64,000 bases of DNA. It comes from Streptomyces kaniharaensis. Lineage in GTDB: Bacteria; Actinomycetota; Actinomycetes; Streptomycetales; Streptomycetaceae. Positions 41,150-49,080 of this stretch are shown in pieces. The stretch spans positions 496,001 through 560,000 of the forward strand of contig NZ_WBOF01000002.1 in the NCBI RefSeq assembly GCF_009569385.1. Direction: 5' to 3'. Position 1 is the first letter of the stretch. The number at the start of each line of letters is the position of its first letter. The notes below the pieces were generated by a model. The model ran no database searches and was not told the DNA's origin. It saw only the letters and a program-made list of their open reading frames with translations. A program made the position numbers and the translations under genes.

Positions 41150-41460
41150 GCTGTCCAGCGGCGCCGGGGCGTACCGGCCCGCCGCCGAACTCGCCTATAC
41201 CGCTGGGCACCAGACGTACGCCACCGCGCGGCAGTGGTGGCTCGAGGCCCACAGGCGGGTCGACTGGGCGCAGCTGCCCGTGGACACTGTGTTCGAGGGC
41301 GAGCGGCTCGGCCGGTGAGTGCAGGCGCAGCGGTCCGGCCGGCCAGGCCTGGAGGAGGAACAGCGGGACCTGCTGTTGGCGATCGGGATCGAGGTCGACG
41401 CCGAGCCGGTGGCGGCCAAGGCCGCCGCCGACGCGAAGCGGGGTATGAGAGCTTGCGCGG
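41150..41460 (+). pseudogene. helicase-associated (HA) domain fragment, opposite orientation
   Basis: Plus strand YRPAAELAYTAGHQTYATAR, QWWLEAHRRVDWAQLPVDTV, FEGERLGR, a TGA where relatives have Trp, VQAQRSGRPGLEEEQRDLLL, AIGIEVDAEPVAAKA. This is the repeat pattern of helicase-associated domains found at the C-terminus of actinomycete superfamily 2 helicases. It faces the helicase core fragment to its left, so the gene was probably split and inverted. Confidence 0.55.
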
Positions 41461-41488
41461 GATCATGGACTCCAGGGGGACAGATCCG

Positions 41489-42221
41489 GTGCGTGTGCGT
41501 GGTGCCGTGCTGACCGCCGCCATTGCGGCGGTACTGGCCTTGTCTGGCTGTTCACACGAGTCGCCCGTAGAGCTGGTAGGTGATGCCCCGGCCTCTGCGG
41601 TGCCTGTGCAGATCCGGCTGCGCGACGGCCTGCTGACGCCAATCCAGCTTTCCGTCCGGCTTCCAAGTGCTGGCCAACAACGCCGACTCCACCGTGACCG
41701 GTGCGCCGAACAGCCCCTCCTCCAGTGTCTCGATCGAGTCGATGCCGTGCTCGGAACTCGCGGTGGACGACTTTTTGACGACTCACGCCCGCCCCTCGGA
41801 GGACGTGTCGGTCGGCCTGGAGAAACCGCCTGCCAGTCGCGACGACTACGGCTGGTTCGGCCAGGAGTCGCTCGACCGGTACGTGCCCGGCCAGGCCGCC
41901 GCCGTCATGGCGGCCATCCGCGGCACCGCGCAGCGGTGCACCTCCTACACCGACACGCTGCCCGCTGGCGGCTCCTCGACGAAGAACGCCGTGTCCACGG
42001 CGGAAGCGGGCGTACCAGCGGACGACAGCCTGATGCTCCGGATCTCCTCGACCATCCCCGACGATCCGGAGCCGTACATCACCGAGGTGGCCCTTGTCCG
42101 CGAGGGCGATGTGATTCTCACCGTACGCAACGTAGTCACGCAGAAGCCTTCATCCGGTGTGGAGGCCGTCCTCCCGGCTGCCTTGGCGGCGTACCGGGCG
42201 GCTGCCCACAACGAGAGCTGA
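41489..42221 (+). pseudogene. lipoprotein pseudogene, paralogue of the 10060-10815 gene
   Basis: GTG 41489 is preceded by AGGGGG and starts VRVRGAVLTAAIAAVLALSG, C..., a signal peptide ending LSGC. After RDGLLTPIQL a T is added to a T run near 41650, which shifts the frame; removing it gives LPSGFQVLANNADSTVTGAP, MPCSELAVDDFLTTHARPSE, DDYGWFGQESLDRYVPGQAA, AGVPADDSLMLRISSTIPDD. These blocks match those of the intact lipoprotein at 10060-10815. The lesion lies in a homopolymer, so a sequencing error remains possible. Confidence 0.75.
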
Positions 42222-42840
42222 TACGAGTCCCTCCGACGTCTTCCCGCCGGCAACCTTCGGCCGGTTCAGGAACTACCCCGCACGGCTGGAGGAGCCAACG
42301 TGGCTGGCCGCCCGATGGCGACGAATCCATGCAGATTCTCGTGATACGCCCGTTATTCCGGCTCGCCAACGAAATCCCCGGTCACGGCGCTGCACGCCTC
42401 TGCCAGTACCAGGGCACTCCACAATCCGGGCAGCTCAGACGGCAGGTCCGAGAGACCCAGGGTTCCAGCCTGCCAACGGCCCGAAATTCCCAAGCTCAGG
42501 TCGAGGCCGACAGGTCGTAGCCGGCGTCGCCATCCTCACCGGGACGGATGCGTTTCCCCTGGCCGAGCGGTTCGCTGGGTTGTGGCTAGGTCAGCAGGGT
42601 GCGGATGGTTGCCAGTCGGTAAGCCGGAACGGGTGTGAGAACGAGGCGCTGGTGTTCACCCACTCGTTGACGACTCCGGTGGTGGCGGTGCGGACCGCTC
42701 TGAGGGCTGCGGGTCCACTGGCCGATGGGCCGGTCAGCACAACGGTCAACTACGTTGCTTTGTACACCAGAACGGGCTCCGGTCCACTTCGTGTGGTCGC
42801 GTACGCAGGGTGACTGTTGATCTTCGCCTAATGGTGGTTT
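42222..42840. other. intergenic; possible protein relic
   Basis: On the plus strand about 42540-42813 reads TDAFPLAERFAGLWLGQQGA, ENEALVFTHSLTTPVVAVRT, ALRAAGPLADGPVSTTVNYV, ALYTRTGSGPLRVVAYAG and stops. The composition is protein-like but I see no start or known motif. The rest is featureless. Confidence 0.3.
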
Positions 42841-42890
42841 TAGTGGTCGTAGGCGGTCAGTGCGCGCATGACTGGCTGGCCGCGAATGAA
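42841..42890 (-). pseudogene. IS982-family transposase C-terminal tail (copy 1)
   Basis: Minus strand RGQPVMRALTAYDH and a stop. The last 13 residues match the tail of the second IS982 relic (43830-43935). Only about 17 codons are recognisable. Confidence 0.6.
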
Positions 42891-42940
42891 CCTGGCTCCT
42901 CATCAGGCCCCCCTTGGAATCGATCATCTAGGCTGGCGCG

Positions 42941-43789
42941 GTGACTGATGAGCAGGAGCGGGTGCAGCCGTCGGGAGTGTGGGCCACGGCGGTGGGGGTG
43001 GCCAGGGTGCGGGCGCTGGAGACAGAGCGGGAGAACGCGCTGTTCCGCGACCCACTGGCACAGGCCTTCGCCGCCGCCGGCGGCCTGTGGCCCTCCTCGC
43101 CGCCGCCCGATGACAAGGCCGCGCGACGCCGTCGGCTGGCCGTGTCATTCTCCGTAGTCATCAGGACGAAGTTCCTCGACGATCTGTTGCAACAGGCCTC
43201 CGCGTCCGGGGTTCGGCAGGTCGTGCTGCTCGGCGCCGGCATGGACAGCCGGGCCTTCCGGATGGATTGGCCCGAGGGCACCCGGCTGTTCGAGCTCGAC
43301 ACCGCCGCGCCACTGGACTTCAAGGCATCGGTCCTGCGCCAGGAGCGGGCCGTCGCACGCTGCGAGCGAATCACCGTCTCAGTGGATCTGTGTGAGGACT
43401 GGCCAGGCGCGCTGGCCGCCGCAGGGCATGACCCAGCCGCGCCGACCGTGTGGATCGCCGAGGGACTGCTGATCTACCTGCCCGAGGACGCGGTGGAGCT
43501 GCTGCTGGCCCGGATCAGCGCGCAGTCGGCGGCAGGCAGTCGGATGGGGCTGACGTTGGGCTCGCGTGGCGTGATCGAGCGCTTCGGCGCGGACGCCATG
43601 CCGGGATCGGCGGCGTCCATGTGGGTCTCGGAAATGCCCGACGACCCGGTGGGCTGGCTGGCCGGGCACGGCTGGGAGGCCGACAGCCACACCCTGCGCG
43701 AGTGCGCTGCCGCCTACGGCCGCCTGATCAGCACTCCGCCGCAGCACGAGGAGCGGCCCGGCGGACTGATCTCGGCGGTCCGCCGATAG
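42941..43789 (+). CDS. SAM-dependent methyltransferase (LCMT/TIGR00027 family), 282 aa
   Basis: GTG 42941. The leader before it is very short; a TAGGCT hexamer lies about 8 bases upstream and could be a -10 box, so translation may be leaderless. VWATAVGVARVRALETEREN, ALFRDPLAQAFAAAGG, then GVRQVVLLGAGMDSRAFRMD (SAM-binding GxGxDxRxxR), GTRLFELDTAAPLDFKA, PTVWIAEGLLIYLPEDAVEL and a C-terminal VGWLAGHGWEADSHTLRECA. This is the Mycobacterium/Streptomyces O-methyltransferase family related to leucine carboxyl methyltransferase. Substrate unknown. It is bracketed by IS982 3' ends in the same orientation. Confidence 0.88.
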   Translation: MTDEQERVQPSGVWATAVGVARVRALETERENALFRDPLAQAFAAAGGLWPSSPPPDDKAARRRRLAVSFSVVIRTKFLDDLLQQASASGVRQVVLLGAGMDSRAFRMDWPEGTRLFELDTAAPLDFKASVLRQERAVARCERITVSVDLCEDWPGALAAAGHDPAAPTVWIAEGLLIYLPEDAVELLLARISAQSAAGSRMGLTLGSRGVIERFGADAMPGSAASMWVSEMPDDPVGWLAGHGWEADSHTLRECAAAYGRLISTPPQHEERPGGLISAVRR

Positions 43790-43829
43790 AGCGGCCTCCC
43801 GGTTCCCTAGATGACTGATGCCAAGAGGT

Positions 43830-43936
43830 TCAGTGGTCGTACGCGGTGAGGGAACGCATGACAGGCTGTCCGGTCTGGTCGTTGTGCCAGATCGCGGCGG
43901 TCAGCGCGAGAAATCCGCTGGAGTACCCGGACCATG
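43830..43936 (-). pseudogene. IS982-family transposase, 3' part left of the nested element
   Basis: Minus strand LALTAAIWHNDQTGQPVMRS, LTAYDH and a stop. Just upstream CGGATTTCTCGCG has one T too many compared with the expected VRVLQRILALTA frame. The gene continues on the other side of the inserted element at 45655-45760 (FKPLRQIIESVNDTFKGQLD, LERHQGRTPGGVM), so the two parts were one before the insertion. Confidence 0.75.
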
Positions 43937-44043
43937 GAGGAAGTTCCATCGTGATTCGTGCAGGTCACCGGCCCTGGTGTGACAAGTGGTTGGGGTGCTC
44001 GCGCAGCTCATCACGGTGATCGTCGCGCGGAGATCATCCGTCA
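43937..44043 (+). repeat. left long terminal inverted repeat
   Basis: About 107 bases. Contains CATCGTGATTCGTGCAGGTC, then CTCGCGCAGCTCATCACGGT and AGATCATCCGTCA, each found complemented at the right end. Unusually long for an IS5-family element. Confidence 0.8.
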
Positions 44044-44138
44044 GCCTTTCTGGCTGTCTTCCCGGGATCTCCTGCACGCTGTGTGCCGGTCCCCTACTGT
44101 GCGAGCAGGGGCTGTGGTGGGCCCGCGCGGGAGGGGAT

Positions 44139-44642
44139 ATGGCTCAGAACCTGATGGTGTGGCTGCTGGAGCGCCGCGTGGTGCTGGAAGAACGCGTTGA
44201 GCGGCTGCGCAAGCAGCTGGCAGACACCGAGGCCGAAGTGGCTCGGTTGGAGGCCGCTGAGGTCGTCTACCGGCAGTACCAGGAGGACGCTGACGCCGGG
44301 CATCCCGACGCCGAGGCCTGGCAGCAGGCCCTGGAGGAGGCCACCGGCGGAGAACCCGCCGCGCCCGCGCCCGGCGCCGGTGTGACGCCGGGCGCCGCAG
44401 GCCAGCTGCTGATCCCGCACTGCGGCCAGGACAGCGGCCCGCAGGACCTGCCGGCCGACTATCAGGCGATCATGGGGATCGTCGCGGACGGCGACGGCCC
44501 GCTGCAGGCCAAGGACGTGGCCCGTGAGCTGGGGCTGGATCCGGTGCCGGCGAAGGTGGAGCCGGTGCGCGGGAAGCTGCGCAAGCTGGCCGAACGCGGC
44601 TGGATCACCCGAACCGCGGCCGGACGCTACCTGCCCCGGTAG
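44139..44642 (+). CDS. coiled-coil/winged-helix passenger protein of the IS, 167 aa
   Basis: GGGAGGGG precedes ATG 44139. MAQNLMVWLLERRVVLEERV, ERLRKQLADTEAEVARLEAA is a clear coiled coil; the C-terminal part, LPADYQAIMGIVADGDGPLQ, AKDVARELGLDPVPAKVEPV, RGKLRKLAERGWITRTAAGR, YLPR, is a winged helix. The pattern recalls proteins that accompany related transposases in Streptomyces. It could regulate or target transposition; its role is unknown. It is on the same strand, 71 bases before the transposase. Confidence 0.75.
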   Translation: MAQNLMVWLLERRVVLEERVERLRKQLADTEAEVARLEAAEVVYRQYQEDADAGHPDAEAWQQALEEATGGEPAAPAPGAGVTPGAAGQLLIPHCGQDSGPQDLPADYQAIMGIVADGDGPLQAKDVARELGLDPVPAKVEPVRGKLRKLAERGWITRTAAGRYLPR

Positions 44643-44713
44643 GGCGCGCGGTCCCGGAATAACGGCCGATTCCCGCCGCAACACGGCTTACCCCGGCGGG
44701 AGTTGGGAAGCTC

Positions 44714-45550
44714 GTGAAAACCAGGACCAGCCCCACCGGGGACACCGTCAGCCTTGTCTACTCCGTCCGCCTGCCGCTGTCCAGCCGGACCGTCAACTAC
44801 GTGGCCGGCCTGATCCGCGCCCACCGCAAGACGATCCGCTCCCGCTGGCGCAAGCTGGACGCCGGGCGGATCGCCGTGATCGCACTGGCCCACCTGCGCA
44901 ACGACGAGCGGCTGGCCGACCTGGCCGGCGGCAACGCGGTCTCGGCCTCCACGGTGCGCCGGTGGGTACTGGAGGTGATCGACCTGCTGGCCGCACGCTC
45001 TCCCCGCCTGGACCGAGCGCTGGCGAAGGTGGCCAAGGACAGCGGGTGCGTGGTGCTTCTGGACGGCACGCTGATCCGTACCCGGCGGCGGACCGGCCGG
45101 GCGAACCGGAAGAACTACTCGGGCAAGCACAAGGCGCATGGCCTGCTGTTCCTCGCCCTGACCGACGCGAAGGGGCGGCTGTTGTGGATCTCCTCGGCCC
45201 GCCGGGGCGCCTGCAGCGAGATCACGGCCGCCCGCTACGAGAAGCTGTGCGCGCGGCTGCGGGAACTTCGACTGGGTGCGGTGGCCGACCTGGGGTTCGT
45301 CGGCCTGGACGACGGGGACCAGGAGCAGCCGGCGGTCATCACGGGGTTCAAGGCGAGCGGCGGAAAGCGCCTCTCGTCCCCGAAGAAGGTCGTGAACCGG
45401 CTGGTCAGCAGCCTGCGAGCGCCGGTCGAGCACGGCTTCGCGAACCTGAAGACCTTCCGGATCCTGACCAAGGTGCGCATGCATCCGCGGCACGCGACCG
45501 CACTCGTGCGGGCCCTGCTGGTGCTGACGCACCACCAGGTGGCACGGTGA
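44714..45550 (+). CDS. IS5-family (DDE_Tnp_4-like) transposase, 278 aa
   Basis: GTG 44714, start VKTRTSPTGDTVSLVYSVRL. The N-terminal HTH-like RLADLAGGNAVSASTVRRWV precedes catalytic blocks: CVVLLDGTLIRTRRRTGRAN (first Asp), LRLGAVADLGFVGLDDGDQE (second Asp) and LRAPVEHGFANLKTFRILTK (Glu in VEHGFANLK). All three DDE residues are present and no frameshift is seen, so it may be active. Its stop (45548-45550) lies at the inner edge of the right terminal repeat. Confidence 0.88.
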   Translation: MKTRTSPTGDTVSLVYSVRLPLSSRTVNYVAGLIRAHRKTIRSRWRKLDAGRIAVIALAHLRNDERLADLAGGNAVSASTVRRWVLEVIDLLAARSPRLDRALAKVAKDSGCVVLLDGTLIRTRRRTGRANRKNYSGKHKAHGLLFLALTDAKGRLLWISSARRGACSEITAARYEKLCARLRELRLGAVADLGFVGLDDGDQEQPAVITGFKASGGKRLSSPKKVVNRLVSSLRAPVEHGFANLKTFRILTKVRMHPRHATALVRALLVLTHHQVAR

Positions 45551-45654
45551 CGGATGATCTCCGCGCGGTGATCACCGTGATGAGCTGCGCGAGCACCCCA
45601 ATTATTCGTCACACCAGGACCGGTGACCTGCACGAATCACGATGAAACTTCCTC
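45548..45654 (-). repeat. right long terminal inverted repeat
   Basis: Reverse complement of 43937-44043 with about nine mismatches. The inner edge overlaps the transposase stop codon. Confidence 0.8.
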
Positions 45655-45760
45655 ATGACACCGCCGGGTGTGCGGCCCTGGTGTCGTTCGAGGTCGAGCT
45701 GGCCCTTGAAGGTGTCGTTGACCGACTCGATGATCTGCCGCAACGGCTTGAACAGAGGCG
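45655..45760 (-). pseudogene. IS982-family transposase, 5' part right of the nested element
   Basis: Minus strand LFKPLRQIIESVNDTFKGQL, DLERHQGRTPGGVM, the conserved region just before the C-terminal part found at 43830-43936. The sequence upstream of about 45760 is unrelated, so the N-terminal half is lost. An IS982 N-terminal fragment also lies at 63644-63943. Confidence 0.75.
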
Positions 45761-45931
45761 CTGGGACGGACGGGTAGCAGCCAAAGTGAGGTGCAGGCGA
45801 GGGCGGTGGGGCGGCCAGCCGCGAGTGAAGCGGCGGCGCAAACGCCAAGACCTTCATCATCCGTGCAGCACCACTTCAGATCGTTCTACCTACATCGAAC
45901 TCTCCTTCATGTTCAGGACACACGGGGAAGC

Positions 45932-46516
45932 TCAGTGGCTGCGTTGGCGGTGGTAGTGGCGGGCGGCGCGGGCGCGGTTGCCGCAGCCGGGGCCGCACCA
46001 CTGGCGGCGCGGGTGGTCCTTCACGAAGAACTGGACGCAGCCAGGGCCGTGGCAGGCCCGCAGGTCGGCGGCGAGTGGGCCGGCGAGCAGGGCGGCGGTG
46101 TCGTGGGCGAGGGCGCCGAGCGCGGCCGGGACGGGGGCGCGGTCGGTGCGCGGGGTGACGGTGTACCCAGTGGTGTCGGCGGCCAGGACCGGCCAGTGCG
46201 GGGCGGCGGCGGACGCCTCGTTGATCCGTTCGATCTCGGCGGCGGGGGCCGGCTCGGCGTCGACGAAGGCGCGCAGGACGGCGCGGATCGCGTCGCGCAG
46301 CGCCCGGAACCGTGCCAGGTCGGCCTCGCCGACCGTGGCCCCGGGGGCGCCGGCGTCGGCCGTGTCGGTGTTGACGGCGAGCCAGGCCGTGAGGTCGTCC
46401 GGCGTGGCGAGGGTGTCGCGGACCTTGCCGCGGGTGGCGACCAGCGTGTTCGCGAACGCGACGGCGAGCGGCGGGGCGGATCCGGCCGGGGCCTTCGAAG
46501 CGGTGAGGGAATCCAT
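45932..46516 (-). CDS. CGNR zinc-finger regulator-like protein (ABATE domain), 194 aa
   Basis: ATG 46516. The N-terminal helical domain has LAVAFANTLVATRGKVRDTL, DDLTAWLAVNTDTAD, RFRALRDAIRAVLRAFVDAE; the C-terminal zinc finger reads ACHGPGCVQFFVKDHPRRQW, CGPGCGNRARAARHYHRQR (CxxxxC...CGxxCGNR). This family is thought to bind DNA and regulate stress or drug-response genes. It diverges from an MFS exporter 105 bases away with a long palindrome between. Confidence 0.88.
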   Translation of the reverse strand: MDSLTASKAPAGSAPPLAVAFANTLVATRGKVRDTLATPDDLTAWLAVNTDTADAGAPGATVGEADLARFRALRDAIRAVLRAFVDAEPAPAAEIERINEASAAAPHWPVLAADTTGYTVTPRTDRAPVPAALGALAHDTAALLAGPLAADLRACHGPGCVQFFVKDHPRRQWCGPGCGNRARAARHYHRQRSH

Positions 46517-46564
46517 GACCTAATGGTAGCTGCCACTTGCAGCCGTTAAGTGTTGCTGCCATGA

Positions 46565-46597
46565 TTCTCATGGTTGCAGCCATCGCAACCATGAGAA
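46565..46597. promoter_or_regulatory. 13-bp-arm palindrome between CGNR and MFS genes
   Basis: TTCTCATGGTTGC and its exact complement GCAACCATGAGAA are separated by 7 bases. Located 25 bases before the MFS start and about 50 from the CGNR start. Most likely an operator for the CGNR protein. Confidence 0.72.
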
Positions 46598-46621
46598 ACT
46601 ACTCGGGGGGAGCACCACCGG

Positions 46622-47938
46622 ATGACCGCGACAGTGATCGGGCCCGGCCCGCAGACACAGACCGGTGCGGCGGACGAGCAGCCGCCGGCTCCGGCTGAGG
46701 CCTCGCTCTGGCGGAACCGGGACTTCCTCACGTTCTGGGCCGGCGAGACGCTCTCCCTGCTCGGCACCCAGGTCACCACCCTCGCCCTTCCGCTCACCGC
46801 CGTGATCGCCTTCGGGGCCACCCCGGAGCAGGTTGGACTGCTGCGCTTCCTGCAGCTCGTCCCGTACCTCGCCCTGGCCTTGGTGTTCGGCGTCCTGGTC
46901 GACCGGATGCGGCGCCGGCGCGTCATGCTGCTGGCCAACGGCGCCAGGATGGTGCTCATCGGCCTGATCCCGCTGCTGGCCGTCACCCACCACCTCGATC
47001 TGCCGGTGCTGCTCACGCTCGCCTGCGCGATCGGCGTCTTCTCCGTCCTGTTCGACGTCAGCTGGATGTCTTTCGTCCCGACCCTGGTGAAGGACCCGCA
47101 CCGCTACGTCGAGGCCAACCAGAAGCTCGGCGTCACCTCCTCCACCGCCGACGTCGCCGGCCCGGGCCTGGCAGGTGTACTGGTCGGCGCCCTGAGCGCG
47201 CCGGTCGCGCTGCTGGTGGACGCCTTCTCCTACCTGGTCTCACTCGTGACGCTGCTGCTGATCCGCACGCCCGAGCCATGCCCCGAGCCGCCCGCGCAGG
47301 GACGCCACCTCGGGCGGGAACTGGCCGAGGGGCTGCGCTGGGTCTTCGGCGACCGGGTCCTGCGCCCGCTCGCCCTGGTGGCACCGTTCTGCAACTTCTC
47401 GATGGTCTCGGTGTGGACGGTGTTCGTCCTATACGCGGTGCGCGACCAGGGGCTGACACCCACCGAGATCGGCGTCGTCTTCTCCGCGTCCTCGGTCGGC
47501 GGCCTGGCCGGCGCGTCACTGTCCGGACGGATCGTCAAGCGGTTCCGCCTGGGCGCGGTCTACGCGGTGTCGATGACGGCGATCTTCACGAGCCCGCTCC
47601 TGCTCCCGTTCGCGGACGCCTCCAAGCCGGTGATGACGGCCCTGTTCGTCGGCTCGTTCTTCATCAGCTACCTGGGTTTGGGCGTGGCAGGCGTGGTGAT
47701 GGTCAGTCTGCGCCAGACGCTGACGCCCAAGCCGCTGATGGGCCGGATGAACGCGGCCTTCCGGACCTTGCTGTTCGGCGGCGGCTCGCTGGGCGGCCTG
47801 CTCGGCGGCGTCATCGGCGGGGCGCTGGGACTGCGCGGGGGACTCGCCGCGATCGCCGTCGGCTCGGCCCTGATGCTCGTCCCGCTGACCCTCTCCCCCG
47901 TCAGCCGGCTGCGCCACCTGCCGCCGCCCGCCGCCTGA
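46622..47938 (+). CDS. MFS exporter, 438 aa
   Basis: ATG 46622 with GGGGGGAG upstream. NRDFLTFWAGETLSLLGTQV begins 12 hydrophobic segments; LVFGVLVDRMRRRRVMLLAN is the loop 2-3 signature, GRIVKRFRLGAVYAV and KPLMGRMNAAFRTLLF mark the second half. Same MFS_3 (MefA/EntS-like) type as the gene at 4529-5821, with about the same length. Likely an antibiotic or siderophore-type exporter, controlled by the divergent CGNR protein. Confidence 0.88.
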   Translation: MTATVIGPGPQTQTGAADEQPPAPAEASLWRNRDFLTFWAGETLSLLGTQVTTLALPLTAVIAFGATPEQVGLLRFLQLVPYLALALVFGVLVDRMRRRRVMLLANGARMVLIGLIPLLAVTHHLDLPVLLTLACAIGVFSVLFDVSWMSFVPTLVKDPHRYVEANQKLGVTSSTADVAGPGLAGVLVGALSAPVALLVDAFSYLVSLVTLLLIRTPEPCPEPPAQGRHLGRELAEGLRWVFGDRVLRPLALVAPFCNFSMVSVWTVFVLYAVRDQGLTPTEIGVVFSASSVGGLAGASLSGRIVKRFRLGAVYAVSMTAIFTSPLLLPFADASKPVMTALFVGSFFISYLGLGVAGVVMVSLRQTLTPKPLMGRMNAAFRTLLFGGGSLGGLLGGVIGGALGLRGGLAAIAVGSALMLVPLTLSPVSRLRHLPPPAA

Positions 47939-47954
47939 TCCGCCAGGCCTCCGG

Positions 47955-48074
47955 ACCACATCACCACCCGCCTGAAGGCGATCAAGGTCGCCGCGGCCAG
48001 GTGGGCGATCGAGGAGTCGTTCCAGGTCGCGAAGAACGAGTGCGGCCTGGACCACTACCAGGTCCGCCGCTACT
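47955..48074 (+). pseudogene. IS701-family transposase C-terminal fragment
   Basis: DHITTRLKAIKVAAARWAIE, ESFQVAKNECGLDHYQVRRY and a stop. The ARWAIEExFQxAKNExGLDxYxVR block is the Glu-containing C-terminal motif of IS701-type transposases. It follows the MFS stop directly. Confidence 0.75.
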
Positions 48075-48189
48075 GAACTTGACTTCGTGATGTCGCCTGG
48101 ATGGGTGAAGTCGCGGCTGAGGTCGGCGTCGTGGCTGACGGGCCGGCTGCCTGCGCTGCCCTTCTTCTTTCGGTTGGCGGCCTGGTCCT

Positions 48190-48514
48190 TCTTCTCCGGG
48201 ATGACGGCCTTGATCCTGCGTCGACGCAGGTGGGTGCGGTTGCCGCGGGATGGCTCCGCGTTGATCGGCTCGGCTTCCCACTTGGCTTCGAGGATGTAGT
48301 TCGTCTGTGCGGCCGTGAAGGCGACGTCCGTCTCGTCCAGGCCGTGCACGCCGCGCACGCTGTGCCGGGCCGCCAGTCCCCATGCCCGGAGGAGTTCGGC
48401 GAGGAGCTCGTTGAACTTCTGCCCGCGGCGCTGCTGCCCGCCGGCAGGTGCCTGGCGCAGGTCTCTTGTAGGCGGTGAGGAGTTTCGCAGGTGCAGCGTC
48501 AGGGTCAAGTCCAC
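48190..48514 (-). pseudogene. restriction endonuclease-like (Mrr-type) fragment
   Basis: Minus strand RRGQKFNELLAELLRAWGLA, ARHSVRGVHGLDETDVAFTA, AQTNYILEAKWEAEPINAEP. The D...D-hydrophobic-EAKW pattern (DETDVAF...YILEAKW) is the PD-(D/E)xK catalytic core of Mrr-like endonucleases of Streptomyces. The C-terminal half is replaced by low-complexity basic sequence, so it is truncated. Confidence 0.55.
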
Positions 48515-48592
48515 GGGATCTCGGAGGGCATGCCGTCGTGGTGGATGCGGGGCCGGCGGCCCGGTGAGCCGCAGCTGCCGCCACCCGTACGA

Positions 48593-48633
48593 CTGAAGCG
48601 TCCCCCGGGCGTTGTGCCCGGGGGACGCTTCAG
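48593..48633 (-). terminator. terminator of the toxin-immunity operon
   Basis: A perfect 18-base stem CTGAAGCGTCCCCCGGGC with its complement around a 5-base loop, starting 7 bases after the stop of the immunity gene. One of the strongest hairpins in the window. Confidence 0.85.
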
Positions 48634-48639
48634 TGCCGG

Positions 48640-49080
48640 CTACGGCAGCTTGTCCGCCACCGACATGGCGGAGAACGACCCGTCCTCGTGGAAGAAGACC
48701 ATCACCCCGCTGTCACGGACGGCGATCTCCTCCTGGCCTGCCACGTGGAACTCGCCCACCTGGTAGGCGAGGTCGTGCGCTTCGAGGTACCGGACGAAGC
48801 CGTCCCGGTCAGCGGGGAGGCGCAGCACCTCGGCGATGCCCAGCGCGACCGGAAGGCGTGACACCGCGTCGAAGGACTCCAGCTGGACCATCCAGACGGT
48901 GCCGGTCCGGCCGGCCACGTAGATCTCCAGGTCCGCGTACTTGAAGACCGGGTTGTCGCCCTCGATCCTCGCGTCCGGCTCCCCGAGGAGGGCCCGGAGG
49001 CTAGACCACGGGACGCCGACCCGTACGACGCCGAGGTGCCCGGTCCGCAGGAACGCGTCCAGGGTCTCCTCGGCGGTCAC
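48640..49080 (-). CDS. putative immunity protein, 146 aa
   Basis: GTG 49080 overlaps the toxin stop (GTGA), so translation is probably coupled. MTAEETLDAFLRTGHLGVVR, VGVPWSSLRALLGEPDARIE, FKYADLEIYVAGRTGTVWMV, QLESFDAVSRLPVALGIAEV, EEIAVRDSGVMVFFHEDGSF is a compact, acidic, cytoplasmic-type protein. Immunity is inferred from position and coupling only; I do not recognise a named Imm family. A perfect hairpin terminator ends the operon. Confidence 0.65.
   Translation of the reverse strand: MTAEETLDAFLRTGHLGVVRVGVPWSSLRALLGEPDARIEGDNPVFKYADLEIYVAGRTGTVWMVQLESFDAVSRLPVALGIAEVLRLPADRDGFVRYLEAHDLAYQVGEFHVAGQEEIAVRDSGVMVFFHEDGSFSAMSVADKLP

Larger units (their letters stand above)
43937..45654 (+). 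mobile_element. IS5-type element, 1718 bp, with ~107-bp terminal repeats and a passenger gene
   Basis: Ends GAGGAAGTT... are inverted over about 107 bases (43937-44043 and 45548-45654) with roughly nine mismatches. The element interrupts an IS982 transposase, leaving ATG on both sides (43934-43936 and 45655-45657; CATG is an ambiguous alternative), which fits a 3-base target duplication. It carries a winged-helix passenger gene (44139-44642) and an intact transposase (44714-45550), both on the plus strand. Confidence 0.8.

Noticed and set aside
40385..42520. 711-codon plus-strand frame
   Set aside because: Runs antisense through the helicase relic; only 41489 to about 41650 is genuine (lipoprotein start).
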